Shown: positions 16,270 through 24,551 of the stretch, one piece after another | Numbering within the stretch: position 1 is the first letter of the stretch | Layout of the letters: each line of letters opens with the position of its first letter | NCBI GenBank assembly: GCA_964408085.1 | Contig: CAYOYB010000011.1 | Location: 9,308-73,307 of the forward strand | Origin: CAJLIR01 sp964408085 | GTDB lineage: Bacteria; Bacillota_I; Bacilli_A; RF39; UBA660 | Direction: 5' to 3' | Length of the DNA stretch: 64,000 nucleotides | Notes under the pieces: model-generated | Seen by the model: the letters and a program-made list of their open reading frames with translations, nothing else | What the model was told of the DNA's origin: nothing | Database searches by the model: none | Program-made: the position numbers and the translations under genes

Positions 16270-16983
16270 ATGCAACGATATTTTGCTCAAAAGAAAAATA
16301 ATAATAATTTTATATTAAATTCTGATGATTTATTTCATATAAAAACAGTTATGCGCATGATAGATGGCGATTTAGTAGAAGTTGTCTATCAGAGTAAAGT
16401 TTACATTTGTCGTTTAGAAGATGTAAATAATGCTGTTAAAGTTGTGATAGTTGAAGAATTAGAAAAAGTTAGTAAAAATGATTTAGAAATTGTTTTAGCT
16501 ATACCTTTAGTTAAAGAACAAAAAATGGATTTAATATTACAAAAAAGTACTGAGCTAGGTGTTAATAAAATTGTTCCTTTTATAGCTGAACGTAGTATAA
16601 TTAAACTAAAAGATGATAAAGAACAAAATAAAATTAATCGTTGGCAGAAGATTTGCAAAGAAGCAAGTGAACAATCAAAAAGGGTAGATATTCCAATTGT
16701 TACAAATATAAAAAGCTTAAAAGATTTAGTTAATTTTGAGGGGCAAAAACTTGTTTGCTCTACAAAAAAAGATGTCAACAATATAAAAATGTTTTTGCAA
16801 AAACGTACTTATTGTGATAAACTGTTATTAGTGATAGGTCCCGAGGGTGGTCTTTCAGAAAAAGAAGAAACTTATTTAGTTGAACATGATTTTCATCAAG
16901 TAACACTTGGGAATAGGATAATGCGCGTTGAAACGGTGCCATTGTTTTTACTTAGTATTATTAATTATGAATTTATGGAGTGA
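16270..16983 (+). CDS. rsmE: 16S rRNA (uracil-1498-N3)-methyltransferase RsmE
   Basis: This is a 237-residue SPOUT-class enzyme that methylates U1498 in the 30S decoding region. The N-terminal PUA-like domain starts MQRYFAQKKN. The catalytic knot is shown by LAIPLVKEQKMDLILQKSTELGVNKIVPF, ERSIIK, WQKICKEASEQSKR, and the SAM-binding GPEGGLSEKEE and LGNRIMRVETVPLFLLSIINYE. The start is preceded by AGGTGAG. It ends in TGA, one of the proofs that TGA is a stop in this organism. The next gene starts five bases later. Confidence 0.95.
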   Translation: MQRYFAQKKNNNNFILNSDDLFHIKTVMRMIDGDLVEVVYQSKVYICRLEDVNNAVKVVIVEELEKVSKNDLEIVLAIPLVKEQKMDLILQKSTELGVNKIVPFIAERSIIKLKDDKEQNKINRWQKICKEASEQSKRVDIPIVTNIKSLKDLVNFEGQKLVCSTKKDVNNIKMFLQKRTYCDKLLLVIGPEGGLSEKEETYLVEHDFHQVTLGNRIMRVETVPLFLLSIINYEFME

Positions 16984-16988
16984 TGTTT

Positions 16989-17933
16989 ATGGGCAATTTT
17001 ATTAATATGATAGTAAGTAATGATTCATTATTTTATGGTATTATTGTTTTTTTAATTGTTGGTGTAATTTTATTATTTATGTATTTGCATCATAAAAAAT
17101 TTATTAATTTATTGGAAGAAGAAGTTGAATTTAATAAAGTTGAAGATGAAGATAATAATGATAATTTAGAAATTATGGCTAAAGTAGAAGAAGCAAGTGC
17201 TTCACTTAAAAGAATTGAAAATCAAGAAATAGAAGAAAAGATTTCTAATATAGATGGCAAATCAGCAATTGAAAAAATATTAAATGAAGATGCGAAAGCT
17301 CCTAATACGATTGCTCTAGAAAATAAAGAGGATAATATTAATCCTAAGCTTGAAGTTAAACAACCAGAATTGATGACAAAAGAGCCAGTCAATGAAGAAC
17401 CAAAATCAGAATTGGAATTAATGTTAGAAAAGATGCAACAAGATTTAGAAGAACAAAAGGATAAGGATGCTGTAGCAATCTTTGAACAAGAACAGGAAGA
17501 AAAATCAATTATTAGTTATAAAGAGTTATTAGAACGTAAAAATGATTTAGCTAATTCAGGCGTTTTACAAGATACAAGATTTGAGAATGAACCATCTATT
17601 ATAGAAAATACTGATAATAATTTAACTGATAATTATGTTAATTTAATAGATAATGTAAATAATACAATTAGTATTGATTCTGCTAAAGAAGAAAGTGAAC
17701 GTCAATCTAAAAAATTTGTAACGACAGATTTTATTTCTCCTGTATTTGGTCGAAGAACGGCTGAATTTGATTATCCAAAAGTTCCTAATTTTAAAGATAT
17801 GGTTGTTAAAAATGAAAAAAGTAATACTTATGATTTAGAAGCAACTTTAAATTTAGAACCACTTACAGAACAAATGAAAAAAGATGATGCGTTTTTAAGT
17901 GCTTTAAAAGAGTTTAGAAAAAATTTGGAATAG
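16989..17933 (+). CDS. Single-pass membrane protein with acidic cytoplasmic domain, unknown function
   Basis: This is a 314-residue protein. A short N-terminus is followed by one transmembrane helix (SLFYGIIVFLIVGVILLFMYLHH), then about 250 residues rich in Glu, Asn, Asp and Lys, probably with coiled-coil parts (ELMLEKMQQDLEEQKDKDAVAIFEQEQEE). The last 70 residues are more conserved-looking (SPVFGRRTAEFDYPKVPNF). The architecture recalls bacterial division or scaffold proteins such as EzrA or SepF-associated anchors, but no family motif is visible. The ATG at 16989 is chosen because GGAG at 16977-16980 is at the right distance. A terminator-like hairpin overlaps the stop codon. Confidence 0.65.
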   Translation: MGNFINMIVSNDSLFYGIIVFLIVGVILLFMYLHHKKFINLLEEEVEFNKVEDEDNNDNLEIMAKVEEASASLKRIENQEIEEKISNIDGKSAIEKILNEDAKAPNTIALENKEDNINPKLEVKQPELMTKEPVNEEPKSELELMLEKMQQDLEEQKDKDAVAIFEQEQEEKSIISYKELLERKNDLANSGVLQDTRFENEPSIIENTDNNLTDNYVNLIDNVNNTISIDSAKEESERQSKKFVTTDFISPVFGRRTAEFDYPKVPNFKDMVVKNEKSNTYDLEATLNLEPLTEQMKKDDAFLSALKEFRKNLE

Positions 17934-17952
17934 GCCTTAGGTCTATTTTTTT
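17929..17952 (+). terminator. Terminator-like hairpin before mtaB
   Basis: AATAGGCC (17929-17936) pairs with GGTCTATT (17940-17947) with one G-U pair, followed by a T run and then directly by GGAGG of mtaB. It may attenuate rather than stop transcription. Confidence 0.5.
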
Positions 17953-17963
17953 GGAGGTAAAAG

Positions 17964-19268
17964 ATGAATTTTTATATTTATACCCTTGGATGTAAAGTGA
18001 ATACTTATGAATCTAGTGTTATGGCTGACAATTTAAAAAAATCTGGTTTTAAAGAAATAGCTAAAAGCGAATTTATTGATAAGGCTAATATATATATAAT
18101 AAATACTTGTACTGTTACTAATACAGCTAGTAATAAGTCCTTGAAAATGATACGTCAAGCATATCGAAAAAATAGCAAAGCTTTGATAATTGTTGTTGGA
18201 TGTTTATCGCAGGTTGAAAGTAATATGATTTCTAATTTACCAGGTGTTGGTATTGTATTAGGAAATAAAAATAAAAGTAAGATTGTTGATTATATTAAAG
18301 AGTATCAGAATAGTAAAAAACAAATTATTGATATATATGATTTAAATAAAGTTAATTTTGAATGTATGAAATTAGATAATGTTAATCAAACGAGAGCATT
18401 TGTTAAAATTCAAGATGGCTGTAATAATTTTTGTGCATATTGTATAATTCCATATACTAGAGGTGATGTTCGTAGTAAAAGTCGTGAGGATGTTTTAGAA
18501 GAAATTAATGCTTTAGTATTAAGTGGTCATAAAGAGATAGTATTAACAGGTATTCATACAGGTCACTACGGTAGTGATTTAGACAATTATGATTTTGCTG
18601 ATTTGTTAAATGAAATTATTCAAATCAATGGTTTAGAGAGATTAAGAATTTCTTCAATTGAAATAACAGAATTAGATGATAAAGTTTTAAATATTATAAA
18701 GAAAAGTAAAATTATTGTTGACCATTTACATATTCCTCTTCAATCTGGCTGTGATAAAACGCTTAGAGAAATGAATCGTAAATATGATATTAAGTATTTT
18801 AAAGATAAAGTTTCACAAATTAGAAAAATTAGACCTAATATATCTCTTACAACCGATGTTATTGTTGGATTTCCAAATGAAACAGAAGAAGATTTTAAAA
18901 TTACTTATAATAATATTAAAGAAATTAATTTTTCAAAAATCCATGTTTTCCCTTATTCAGTTAGAAAAGGTACAAAAGCAGAATTGATGTCTGGTCAAGT
19001 AGATGAGGTTATAAAAAAAGAACGAGTTAAAAAATTATTAGAGTTATCTAAAGAATTGGAAATTGATTATATGAAAAAATTTATAGGTAAAGAAATTTTA
19101 TTTATTCCAGAAGTTTGTCATGATTCTTATTTAGTGGGTCATACTGGTAATTATCTTTTAATTAAGGCATTAGGTGACCAAAAATTATTAAATACAGATG
19201 TTCTAGGCGTCATCACAGAAATTTCTTATCCTTATTGTCTAACTTCTTTAAAGAATAAAGCTGATTAG
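17964..19268 (+). CDS. mtaB: tRNA t6A37 methylthiotransferase MtaB
   Basis: This is a 434-residue radical-SAM enzyme that adds a methylthio group to t6A37 of tRNA. The N-terminal UPF0004 domain has the three cluster cysteines in LGCKVNTYES, NTCTVTN and VGCLSQ. The radical-SAM cluster is GCNNFCAYCIIPYTRG. A TRAM-like C-terminal domain follows (GKEILFIPEVCHDSYLVGHTGNY). The start phrase FYIYTLGCKVNTYES is characteristic of MtaB (YqeV) as opposed to MiaB or RimO. It acts on the same t6A modification that TcdA, encoded 2.3 kb upstream, cyclises. Confidence 0.94.
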   Translation: MNFYIYTLGCKVNTYESSVMADNLKKSGFKEIAKSEFIDKANIYIINTCTVTNTASNKSLKMIRQAYRKNSKALIIVVGCLSQVESNMISNLPGVGIVLGNKNKSKIVDYIKEYQNSKKQIIDIYDLNKVNFECMKLDNVNQTRAFVKIQDGCNNFCAYCIIPYTRGDVRSKSREDVLEEINALVLSGHKEIVLTGIHTGHYGSDLDNYDFADLLNEIIQINGLERLRISSIEITELDDKVLNIIKKSKIIVDHLHIPLQSGCDKTLREMNRKYDIKYFKDKVSQIRKIRPNISLTTDVIVGFPNETEEDFKITYNNIKEINFSKIHVFPYSVRKGTKAELMSGQVDEVIKKERVKKLLELSKELEIDYMKKFIGKEILFIPEVCHDSYLVGHTGNYLLIKALGDQKLLNTDVLGVITEISYPYCLTSLKNKAD

Positions 19269-19269
19269 A

Positions 19270-19298
19270 TTGACTTTTAAAATTTTAAATGCTATATT
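19270..19298 (+). promoter_or_regulatory. Promoter in the mtaB-recD2 gap
   Basis: TTGACT (19270-19275) and TATATT (19293-19298) have exact 17-base spacing, just after the mtaB stop. The transcript would start near 19305. Confidence 0.6.
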
Positions 19299-19323
19299 TT
19301 AAATATATGCAAATGATTTTGTT

Positions 19324-19473
19324 ATGAAGGTAGCTACATATAAATGTATGAGGGCTGATAATAAAAAAGAGAATGTGCATTTTCAAAAAATAGTTGGTTA
19401 CACTATTGATGAATCAAGTCTAGATAAAAAAATTATAATTACTATAATTTTTTTTCATAATTATAGAAGGTGA
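19324..19473 (+). CDS. Possible 49-residue ORF in the mtaB-recD2 gap
   Basis: An ATG-started frame of 49 codons begins MKVATYKCMRADNKKENVHF and ends in a hydrophobic/basic tail (IIITIIFFHNYRR). It lies ~20 bases after the predicted transcription start, but no ribosome site is visible, and an A/T hairpin (AAAAAATTAT ... ATAATTTTTT, 19429-19456) with terminator character falls inside its 3' part. It may be a short peptide, a leader of recD2, or a non-coding transcript. Confidence 0.25.
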   Translation: MKVATYKCMRADNKKENVHFQKIVGYTIDESSLDKKIIITIIFFHNYRR

Positions 19474-19477
19474 TTTA

Positions 19478-21679
19478 ATGCCTAATTTTATTAAGGGTAA
19501 TTATAAACGAACAATTTTTTCAACTGAGAAAGGTTATGTAGTTGGCCTTTTTAAAATAAAAGAAACTAATGATAGTTTAATGGAAGATTTCGTTGGTAAA
19601 ACAGTTACTTTTACTGGATTCTTTGAACAACTAAATGAAAATGAGTTATACGCTTTTTATGGTGAAGTGGTTGAGCATCCTAGGTATGGTATACAGTATC
19701 AAGTTAAAGAATACGAACGATTAAAGCCAGCTGATAGAGATGGGATTATTGAATTTTTATCTAGCGATTTATTTACAGGCATTGGTGTTAAAATGGCTAC
19801 TAAAATTGTTGAAAAATTAGGTGAAAATACACTTGATTTAATTATTCAAGATCCAAAATGCTTATTAATGGTTAAAGGACTTAATACTCAAAAAAGACAA
19901 CTTATTTACGAAACATTGATAAATTATGAAGATAGTCATAAAACGATTGTTTATTTAACGGAATTAGGCTTTTCAATGCGTGATAGTTTAGCTATTTATA
20001 ATAAATATCGAACTAATACAATAATGCAACTAGAAAATGATATTTTTAAAATAATAGATGATGTTGATGATATTTCGTTTTTAAAAGTTGATGAGATAGC
20101 TAAAGGCATGAATATTCCATCTGATGATGAAAAAAGAATTAAAGCTTGTGTTCTTTATATTATGAATAATTTAACTTTTAATAGTGGTGATACTTATTTT
20201 TTATTAGATGAACTTTATGAAGAGTTGTTTGGATTTGTTAAATTTAAAATAGATATTGATTTGTTAAAAACTTATTTATTAGACTTAAAATATGAAGAAA
20301 AAATTGTTATTAAAGATGAAAAATATTATTTAAAATATATGTATGATGCAGAGATTAATATATGTAAAACTTTAAAATTTTTAAATCAAAAAATTAAGAC
20401 AAAAAATAAAGATATTGGTATAAAACTTAAAGAACTGGAAAGTTTAAATAATATAACTTATGATGAAAAACAAAAGGACGCTATTATAACATCTTTAGAA
20501 AATAATATTACAATTATTACTGGTGGACCAGGAACAGGAAAAACAACAATTGTTAGAGCTATTGTCGATTTATATCAAATGTTAAATAATTATGATAATA
20601 AAAAAATGGTTGAAAATGTTACTTTATTAGCGCCAACTGGTAGAGCTAGTAAAAGACTGAGTGAGGCAACTAGTTTTCCAGCTATGACAATTCATCGCTT
20701 TTTAAAATGGAATAAAGATAATAATTCGTTTGGTATTAATGAATATAATAAAGACTACAGTAAATTAATAATTGTTGATGAAGTTAGTATGCTTGATATT
20801 AATATTTTTAATAGTTTATTAAAAGGTTTAACAACTGACATTAAATTGATTTTAGTTGGGGACTATAATCAATTACCTAGTGTAGGACCAGGACAAGTTT
20901 TAAAAGATTTAATCATGAGTAATGTCTTTCCAACTATTTATTTAGAACTATTATATCGTCAAAAAGAAAATTCTTATATAAATACATTAGCTTATGAAAT
21001 AAAAGAAAATAATTTAAGTGATTTTTTAGTAACAAAAGATGATTATACGTTTTTAAATTGTTCTAGCAGTAGTATTAAAAAAAATTTACAACATTTATGT
21101 GAACAAATTTTAAATAAAGGAATTGATCATCAAGATTTTCAAATTATGGCTCCAATGTATTATGGTGAAGCAGGTATTGATAGTTTAAATATAGAGTTAC
21201 AAGCTATTTTTAATCCTCCAAGTATTTCTAAAAAGGAAATCAAAGTTGGTAATACTATTTATAGAGAAAATGACAAAGTTTTAGAGTTAATGAATATTCC
21301 TGAAGAAAATATATATAATGGAGATATTGGTTTTATTAAAAAAATTATTGATGAACATGAAAGTGAAAGTAAAAAAACAGAAATTTATGTTGATTTTTAT
21401 GGTAATATAGTTAAATTTTTTCCAAAAGATTTTAATCAAATACGTCATGGTTATGCGATAAGTATTCATAAATCACAAGGTAGTGAATTTCCTATTACAG
21501 TTGTTGTTTTAAGTAATTCTCATAAAAGAATGTTATATCGTAAATTAATTTATACAGCTGTAACGCGAGCTAAACGAAAATTAATTTTAATTGGTGAAGA
21601 AGAAGCTTTTAGATATGCTGTTGGTAATAATAATGAATGTGTAAGAAAAACGACATTATTAGACAATTTAGTTGTATAA
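19478..21679 (+). CDS. recD2: ATP-dependent DNA helicase RecD2 (YrrC)
   Basis: This is a 733-residue SF1B 5'-3' helicase acting in DNA repair without RecBC partners. The N-terminal OB-like domain (VGKTVTFTGFFEQ) and tandem helix-hairpin-helix region (GIGVKMATKIVEKLG, MVKGLNTQKR) precede the motor. Motif I is GGPGTGKTT (349-357), motif II IIVDEVSMLD, motif III LILVGDYNQLPSVGPGQVL, and motif VI YTAVTRAKRKLILIG. HGYAISIHKSQGSEFP is the conserved motif V region. The ATG at 19478 follows GAAGGTGAT. The size is normal for the Firmicutes form. Confidence 0.95.
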   Translation: MPNFIKGNYKRTIFSTEKGYVVGLFKIKETNDSLMEDFVGKTVTFTGFFEQLNENELYAFYGEVVEHPRYGIQYQVKEYERLKPADRDGIIEFLSSDLFTGIGVKMATKIVEKLGENTLDLIIQDPKCLLMVKGLNTQKRQLIYETLINYEDSHKTIVYLTELGFSMRDSLAIYNKYRTNTIMQLENDIFKIIDDVDDISFLKVDEIAKGMNIPSDDEKRIKACVLYIMNNLTFNSGDTYFLLDELYEELFGFVKFKIDIDLLKTYLLDLKYEEKIVIKDEKYYLKYMYDAEINICKTLKFLNQKIKTKNKDIGIKLKELESLNNITYDEKQKDAIITSLENNITIITGGPGTGKTTIVRAIVDLYQMLNNYDNKKMVENVTLLAPTGRASKRLSEATSFPAMTIHRFLKWNKDNNSFGINEYNKDYSKLIIVDEVSMLDINIFNSLLKGLTTDIKLILVGDYNQLPSVGPGQVLKDLIMSNVFPTIYLELLYRQKENSYINTLAYEIKENNLSDFLVTKDDYTFLNCSSSSIKKNLQHLCEQILNKGIDHQDFQIMAPMYYGEAGIDSLNIELQAIFNPPSISKKEIKVGNTIYRENDKVLELMNIPEENIYNGDIGFIKKIIDEHESESKKTEIYVDFYGNIVKFFPKDFNQIRHGYAISIHKSQGSEFPITVVVLSNSHKRMLYRKLIYTAVTRAKRKLILIGEEEAFRYAVGNNNECVRKTTLLDNLVV

Positions 21680-21765
21680 ATATTGCTTTTTTGGTGATGA
21701 TAATAATGTATATATGTTTAATTATATATACAATAATCATATTGGATTAGCTGTGAGGTGATAGT

Positions 21766-21918
21766 ATGAAACTAGGAAAAAATATAGCGCTTATGGCAAT
21801 GGGTGCTGGTGCTGTTTTAGCTTATCAAAAATATAGTAAGCCAATGATGAAAGCAGTAGATAAAACTGCAAAAAAAGCCCTAAAAAAAGCTAACGAAAAG
21901 CTAGAAGATATGATGTAG
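21766..21918 (+). CDS. Small amphipathic/membrane protein, 50 residues
   Basis: The ATG at 21766 follows GAGGTGAT (21755-21762) closely, and the frame ends just before a strong terminator, so this is a real monocistronic gene. The N-terminal half is a short Gly/Ala-rich hydrophobic segment (IALMAMGAGAVLAYQKY), probably a membrane anchor. The C-terminal half is a charged amphipathic helix (KKALKKANEKLEDMM). YtxH-like and other small stress proteins of Bacilli have a similar shape, but I do not recognise a family. Confidence 0.7.
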   Translation: MKLGKNIALMAMGAGAVLAYQKYSKPMMKAVDKTAKKALKKANEKLEDMM

Positions 21919-21920
21919 AT

Positions 21921-21946
21921 AAAAACCCTTGATGGGTTTTTATTGT
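21921..21946 (+). terminator. Intrinsic terminator
   Basis: AAAAACCC (21921-21928) and GGGTTTTT (21934-21941) form a perfect 8-bp stem followed by T-rich sequence. Confidence 0.85.
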
Positions 21947-22003
21947 TTTTGTTTATTTTTTTATAAAAATATGTTAAAATTATAATAGAATCGAGGGAGT
22001 GAT

Positions 22004-22471
22004 ATGAATAATAAAAATAAAGGTTTTACATTAGTGGAATTATTAGCTGTTATTGTTATTTTAGGTCTTATTTCTTTAATTGCAGTTCCAGCTGTTTTGA
22101 ATAATATAAAGACAACTAAGGAGGATTTGTATAATACGCAAATTGATCTTATTAAAGCAGGAGCTGTTGGATATGTAACTGATTCTATAGCCCATTCAAA
22201 TGTTAACCAAACAATTTCTGATATGGCTAAGAGTCATACTCCACAAACTATAACCATAAGTTTGAGTCAACTACAAGCAGCAGGGGCTATTGAAGCAGAT
22301 GTTATGAATCCATTTTGTGATGGGGAAAATAAATATTTTTCACCAGAGCTTACAAAAATTGAAATAAAATATGATGGTAAAGATTTTGAATATGATGTTT
22401 ATTATGAAACAAGTGGTTTTGATAATAAGTATGAAAAATTAAAAACTAGTTGTGTAGCTAAAAGGGGATAA
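22004..22471 (+). CDS. Type IV prepilin-like / competence pseudopilin protein
   Basis: This is a 155-residue protein with a short leader ending in Gly and the class III signal GFTLVELLAVIVILGLISLIAV, so it is a substrate of the prepilin peptidase encoded at 10238. The ~120-residue outer part has two Cys (NPFCDGEN and TSCVAK) that could form a disulfide closing a C-terminal loop, as in major pilins and ComGC-like proteins. Unlike the pilin at 13635, its codons are T-ending (ATT, GTT), like the rest of the genome. GAGGGAGTGAT precedes the start. The membrane protein that follows starts two bases after the stop. Confidence 0.85.
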   Translation: MNNKNKGFTLVELLAVIVILGLISLIAVPAVLNNIKTTKEDLYNTQIDLIKAGAVGYVTDSIAHSNVNQTISDMAKSHTPQTITISLSQLQAAGAIEADVMNPFCDGENKYFSPELTKIEIKYDGKDFEYDVYYETSGFDNKYEKLKTSCVAKRG

Positions 22472-22472
22472 A

Positions 22473-23156
22473 ATGATAAATAAATTGAAACTTATTTTAG
22501 TTGGAATAGTAGCTGTTTTAGCTGTATTAATTGTAATTAAAACTAATGGTAATACGTTAGAAGTATTTAAAGATACATCTATTAGTAATAAAACTAGTAT
22601 TGAAAAAATTATTCATTTATTAAACTATGATAAAAGTAAATTTACTTTTGATATTGTAGAAAATAGTTTAAATATAAATTATACAACTGAGTTAGTTAAT
22701 TATAAAAATTTAGAAAAGAATGCTTCCATTTTATTTTATTTAGTTAAAGATTTAAGAATTATTAATTATAAAATTGGTGAGCAAATCTATTCATTTAAAT
22801 ATGATAAAATTGCTTTAATTTATAATGATTTTATAGATATTAATATTGATAAAATAAATAAAAGATATGAAAATAAAAATTTCTCTAATATGTATTTAGG
22901 TAATATTGGTGGTAAATCAGATTTGTTTGATACATCTGATTTATGTCTTGATAATGATATAGAATTATTACGTAATGATGAATTTGTTTATTATATAACT
23001 TGTTCAGAAATTGATAGTGTTATTGTAGTTAATAATAATAAAGAATATAAATTATTAGAATCTTTAGAGGAAGGTATTGTTAATATTGAAGATTTAATGG
23101 ATACCAATTTAAAAATAAGTAAGGAAAAAGTGAATAATGAAAATATTGGTGAGTGA
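22473..23156 (+). CDS. Membrane-anchored protein of unknown function, pilin-linked
   Basis: This is a 227-residue protein with an N-terminal transmembrane helix (LKLILVGIVAVLAVLIVIKT) and a ~195-residue outer domain rich in Asn, Asp, Ile and Lys. Two Cys (SDLCLDND and YYITCSE) may be oxidised outside the cell. The start at 22473 is immediately after AAAGGGGATAA and two bases after the pilin stop, so it is translationally coupled to it. It could be a minor pilus assembly component, by position only; no prepilin signal is present. The end overlaps the HAD gene by 20 bases. Confidence 0.6.
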   Translation: MINKLKLILVGIVAVLAVLIVIKTNGNTLEVFKDTSISNKTSIEKIIHLLNYDKSKFTFDIVENSLNINYTTELVNYKNLEKNASILFYLVKDLRIINYKIGEQIYSFKYDKIALIYNDFIDINIDKINKRYENKNFSNMYLGNIGGKSDLFDTSDLCLDNDIELLRNDEFVYYITCSEIDSVIVVNNNKEYKLLESLEEGIVNIEDLMDTNLKISKEKVNNENIGE

Positions 23157-23817
23157 TTTTGATAAAACATTTTTTGATGATGATTATTTAGAGAATATAG
23201 ATATTATAAATAAATTCGTGAATAGTGGTAATATGTTTATTATTGCAACTGGTAGAAGTTTTGATAAATTAAACGAAACTATTAAAAATTATCAAATTTC
23301 ATATAGTTATTTAATTTGTGATGATGGTATGAATATTTATGATAATGAAAATAATAATATTTTTTCATGTAGTATTAATAAGGAAACAATGACAGCTATT
23401 TATAAATTATTAGAAAGTGACAAAAATATTGTAGAAATTTTATTGCAAAGTAATAAAGATGAATATTCTAGTCAAATAACTTCTCTGGCTGGTAAGTTTA
23501 TTGATAGAAATGTTTGTAGTTGTTTAGTAGAAAAAATAAATCAACAGTTTGATGATGCGTATGCTTATTTGAGTGAGTATTATATAAATATTAGAAATAA
23601 AAATACATCTAAAGCTAAAGCTATTGAATTTTTGATTGATAATTACGATTTAGATGCCTCTAGTATATATACAATTGGTGATGGAATCAATGATGTTGAT
23701 ATGTGTAAAAATTTTAAAAGTTTTTCATTTATTGATGCTGAGCAATCTGTTAAGAATGTAAGTGAAAAAATAGTGAATAAATTTAAAGAAGCCGTAGATA
23801 TTTTAAAAAATATTTAA
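23137..23817 (+). CDS. HAD-superfamily phosphatase (Cof/YidA-type)
   Basis: This is a 226-residue HAD hydrolase. Motif I is DFDKTFF with the nucleophile D7 and acid D9. Motif II is IIATGRSFDK. The motif III lysine is in NKNTSKAKAIEFLI. Motif IV is TIGDGINDVDMCK. These enzymes dephosphorylate sugar phosphates or cofactor phosphates in the cytoplasm; the substrate cannot be read from sequence. The cap domain lies between motifs II and III. It is convergent with pgsA six bases away. Confidence 0.87.
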   Translation: MKILVSDFDKTFFDDDYLENIDIINKFVNSGNMFIIATGRSFDKLNETIKNYQISYSYLICDDGMNIYDNENNNIFSCSINKETMTAIYKLLESDKNIVEILLQSNKDEYSSQITSLAGKFIDRNVCSCLVEKINQQFDDAYAYLSEYYINIRNKNTSKAKAIEFLIDNYDLDASSIYTIGDGINDVDMCKNFKSFSFIDAEQSVKNVSEKIVNKFKEAVDILKNI

Positions 23818-23822
23818 AATAT

Positions 23823-24341
23823 TCAAACGACTTCTTTTTGTTTATAACCATTTATGATATAGAATATTATACTAATAATTTGTAGAGTTATTGTTATGAT
23901 TAAGATTATATTCATTATTAAAATAAAATTACTATTGAAACAAGAAATAAATCCCATAATAACATTTAGAAATAAAAACCATGTTTTAATTTTACCAATT
24001 AATAGTGATTTAGTTTTTTTATATTTGAAATGTAAATATAAGTTAATCATTGAAATAATTATTTCTAAGATTAAACTTATTAATAAAATAGGAAATTTTA
24101 TTGATAGAGTAATTAATAGACCAATTGCAAAAAATTTGTCACTTACAGCATCTAATTTCGCACCAAATTCACTTTGAACATTGAACTTCCTAGCAATATA
24201 ACCATCAAAACAGTCTGTAATGGCGGTAAAAAAGGCTATAATAATCGCTAAATCAATTCTATCTAGTGTAAATAAAGTGACAATAAACGGGATACTTATA
24301 ATACGAATTGAAGTTAAAATATTTGGAATAAACTTAATCAT
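23823..24341 (-). CDS. pgsA: CDP-alcohol phosphatidyltransferase, probably PgsA
   Basis: This is a 172-residue integral membrane enzyme with the complete CDP-alcohol phosphatidyltransferase signature D-x2-D-G-x2-A-R-x8-G-x3-D-x3-D (in DCFDGYIARKFNVQSEFGAK and the following LDAVSDK). The opening FIPNILTSIRIISIPF is typical of phosphatidylglycerophosphate synthase, which makes the precursor of phosphatidylglycerol from CDP-diacylglycerol and glycerol-3-phosphate. About five to six membrane helices are visible. Cardiolipin synthase of the CAP type is a less likely alternative. GAAAGGATG precedes the start on the minus strand. Confidence 0.85.
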   Translation of the reverse strand: MIKFIPNILTSIRIISIPFIVTLFTLDRIDLAIIIAFFTAITDCFDGYIARKFNVQSEFGAKLDAVSDKFFAIGLLITLSIKFPILLISLILEIIISMINLYLHFKYKKTKSLLIGKIKTWFLFLNVIMGFISCFNSNFILIMNIILIITITLQIISIIFYIINGYKQKEVV

Positions 24342-24449
24342 TAGCTAACATCCTTTCATGATAATTTTATATTTTTTATATGGTTTTGTCAATTATGCAT
24401 ATGAATTATTTTTTTTCATATATTATAATGTATTAATTATTTAATACAG

Positions 24450-24482
24450 AGGAAACCTGTAGTGTTACAGTTTCCTTTTTTA
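24450..24482 (+). terminator. Isolated terminator-like hairpin
   Basis: GGAAACCTGTA and TACAGTTTCC (one bulge) form a strong stem around a short loop, followed by six Ts. No plus-strand gene ends here: pgsA lies upstream on the other strand. TATAAT at 24424-24429 would give a ~45-base transcript ending at this hairpin; otherwise it insulates the autolysin promoter. Confidence 0.5.
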
Positions 24483-24494
24483 TATATAGAATTG

Positions 24495-24523
24495 TTGAAT
24501 TCTGTCGGTTTTTGTGATATAAT
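24495..24523 (+). promoter_or_regulatory. Promoter of the autolysin gene
   Basis: TTGAAT (24495-24500) and TATAAT (24518-24523) have 17-base spacing and lie 28 bases before the start at 24552, which has AGGAGG. Confidence 0.7.
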
Positions 24524-24551
24524 TTACTATATTAGAATAGGAGGTTAATAG

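Noticed and set aside
16401..16781. 126-codon minus-strand frame in rsmE
   Set aside because: Fully inside a well-conserved gene on the other strand, no ribosome site.
23896..24177. 93-codon plus-strand frame opposite pgsA
   Set aside because: Antisense to a gene with a complete catalytic signature; Ile/Lys-rich as expected of a shadow.
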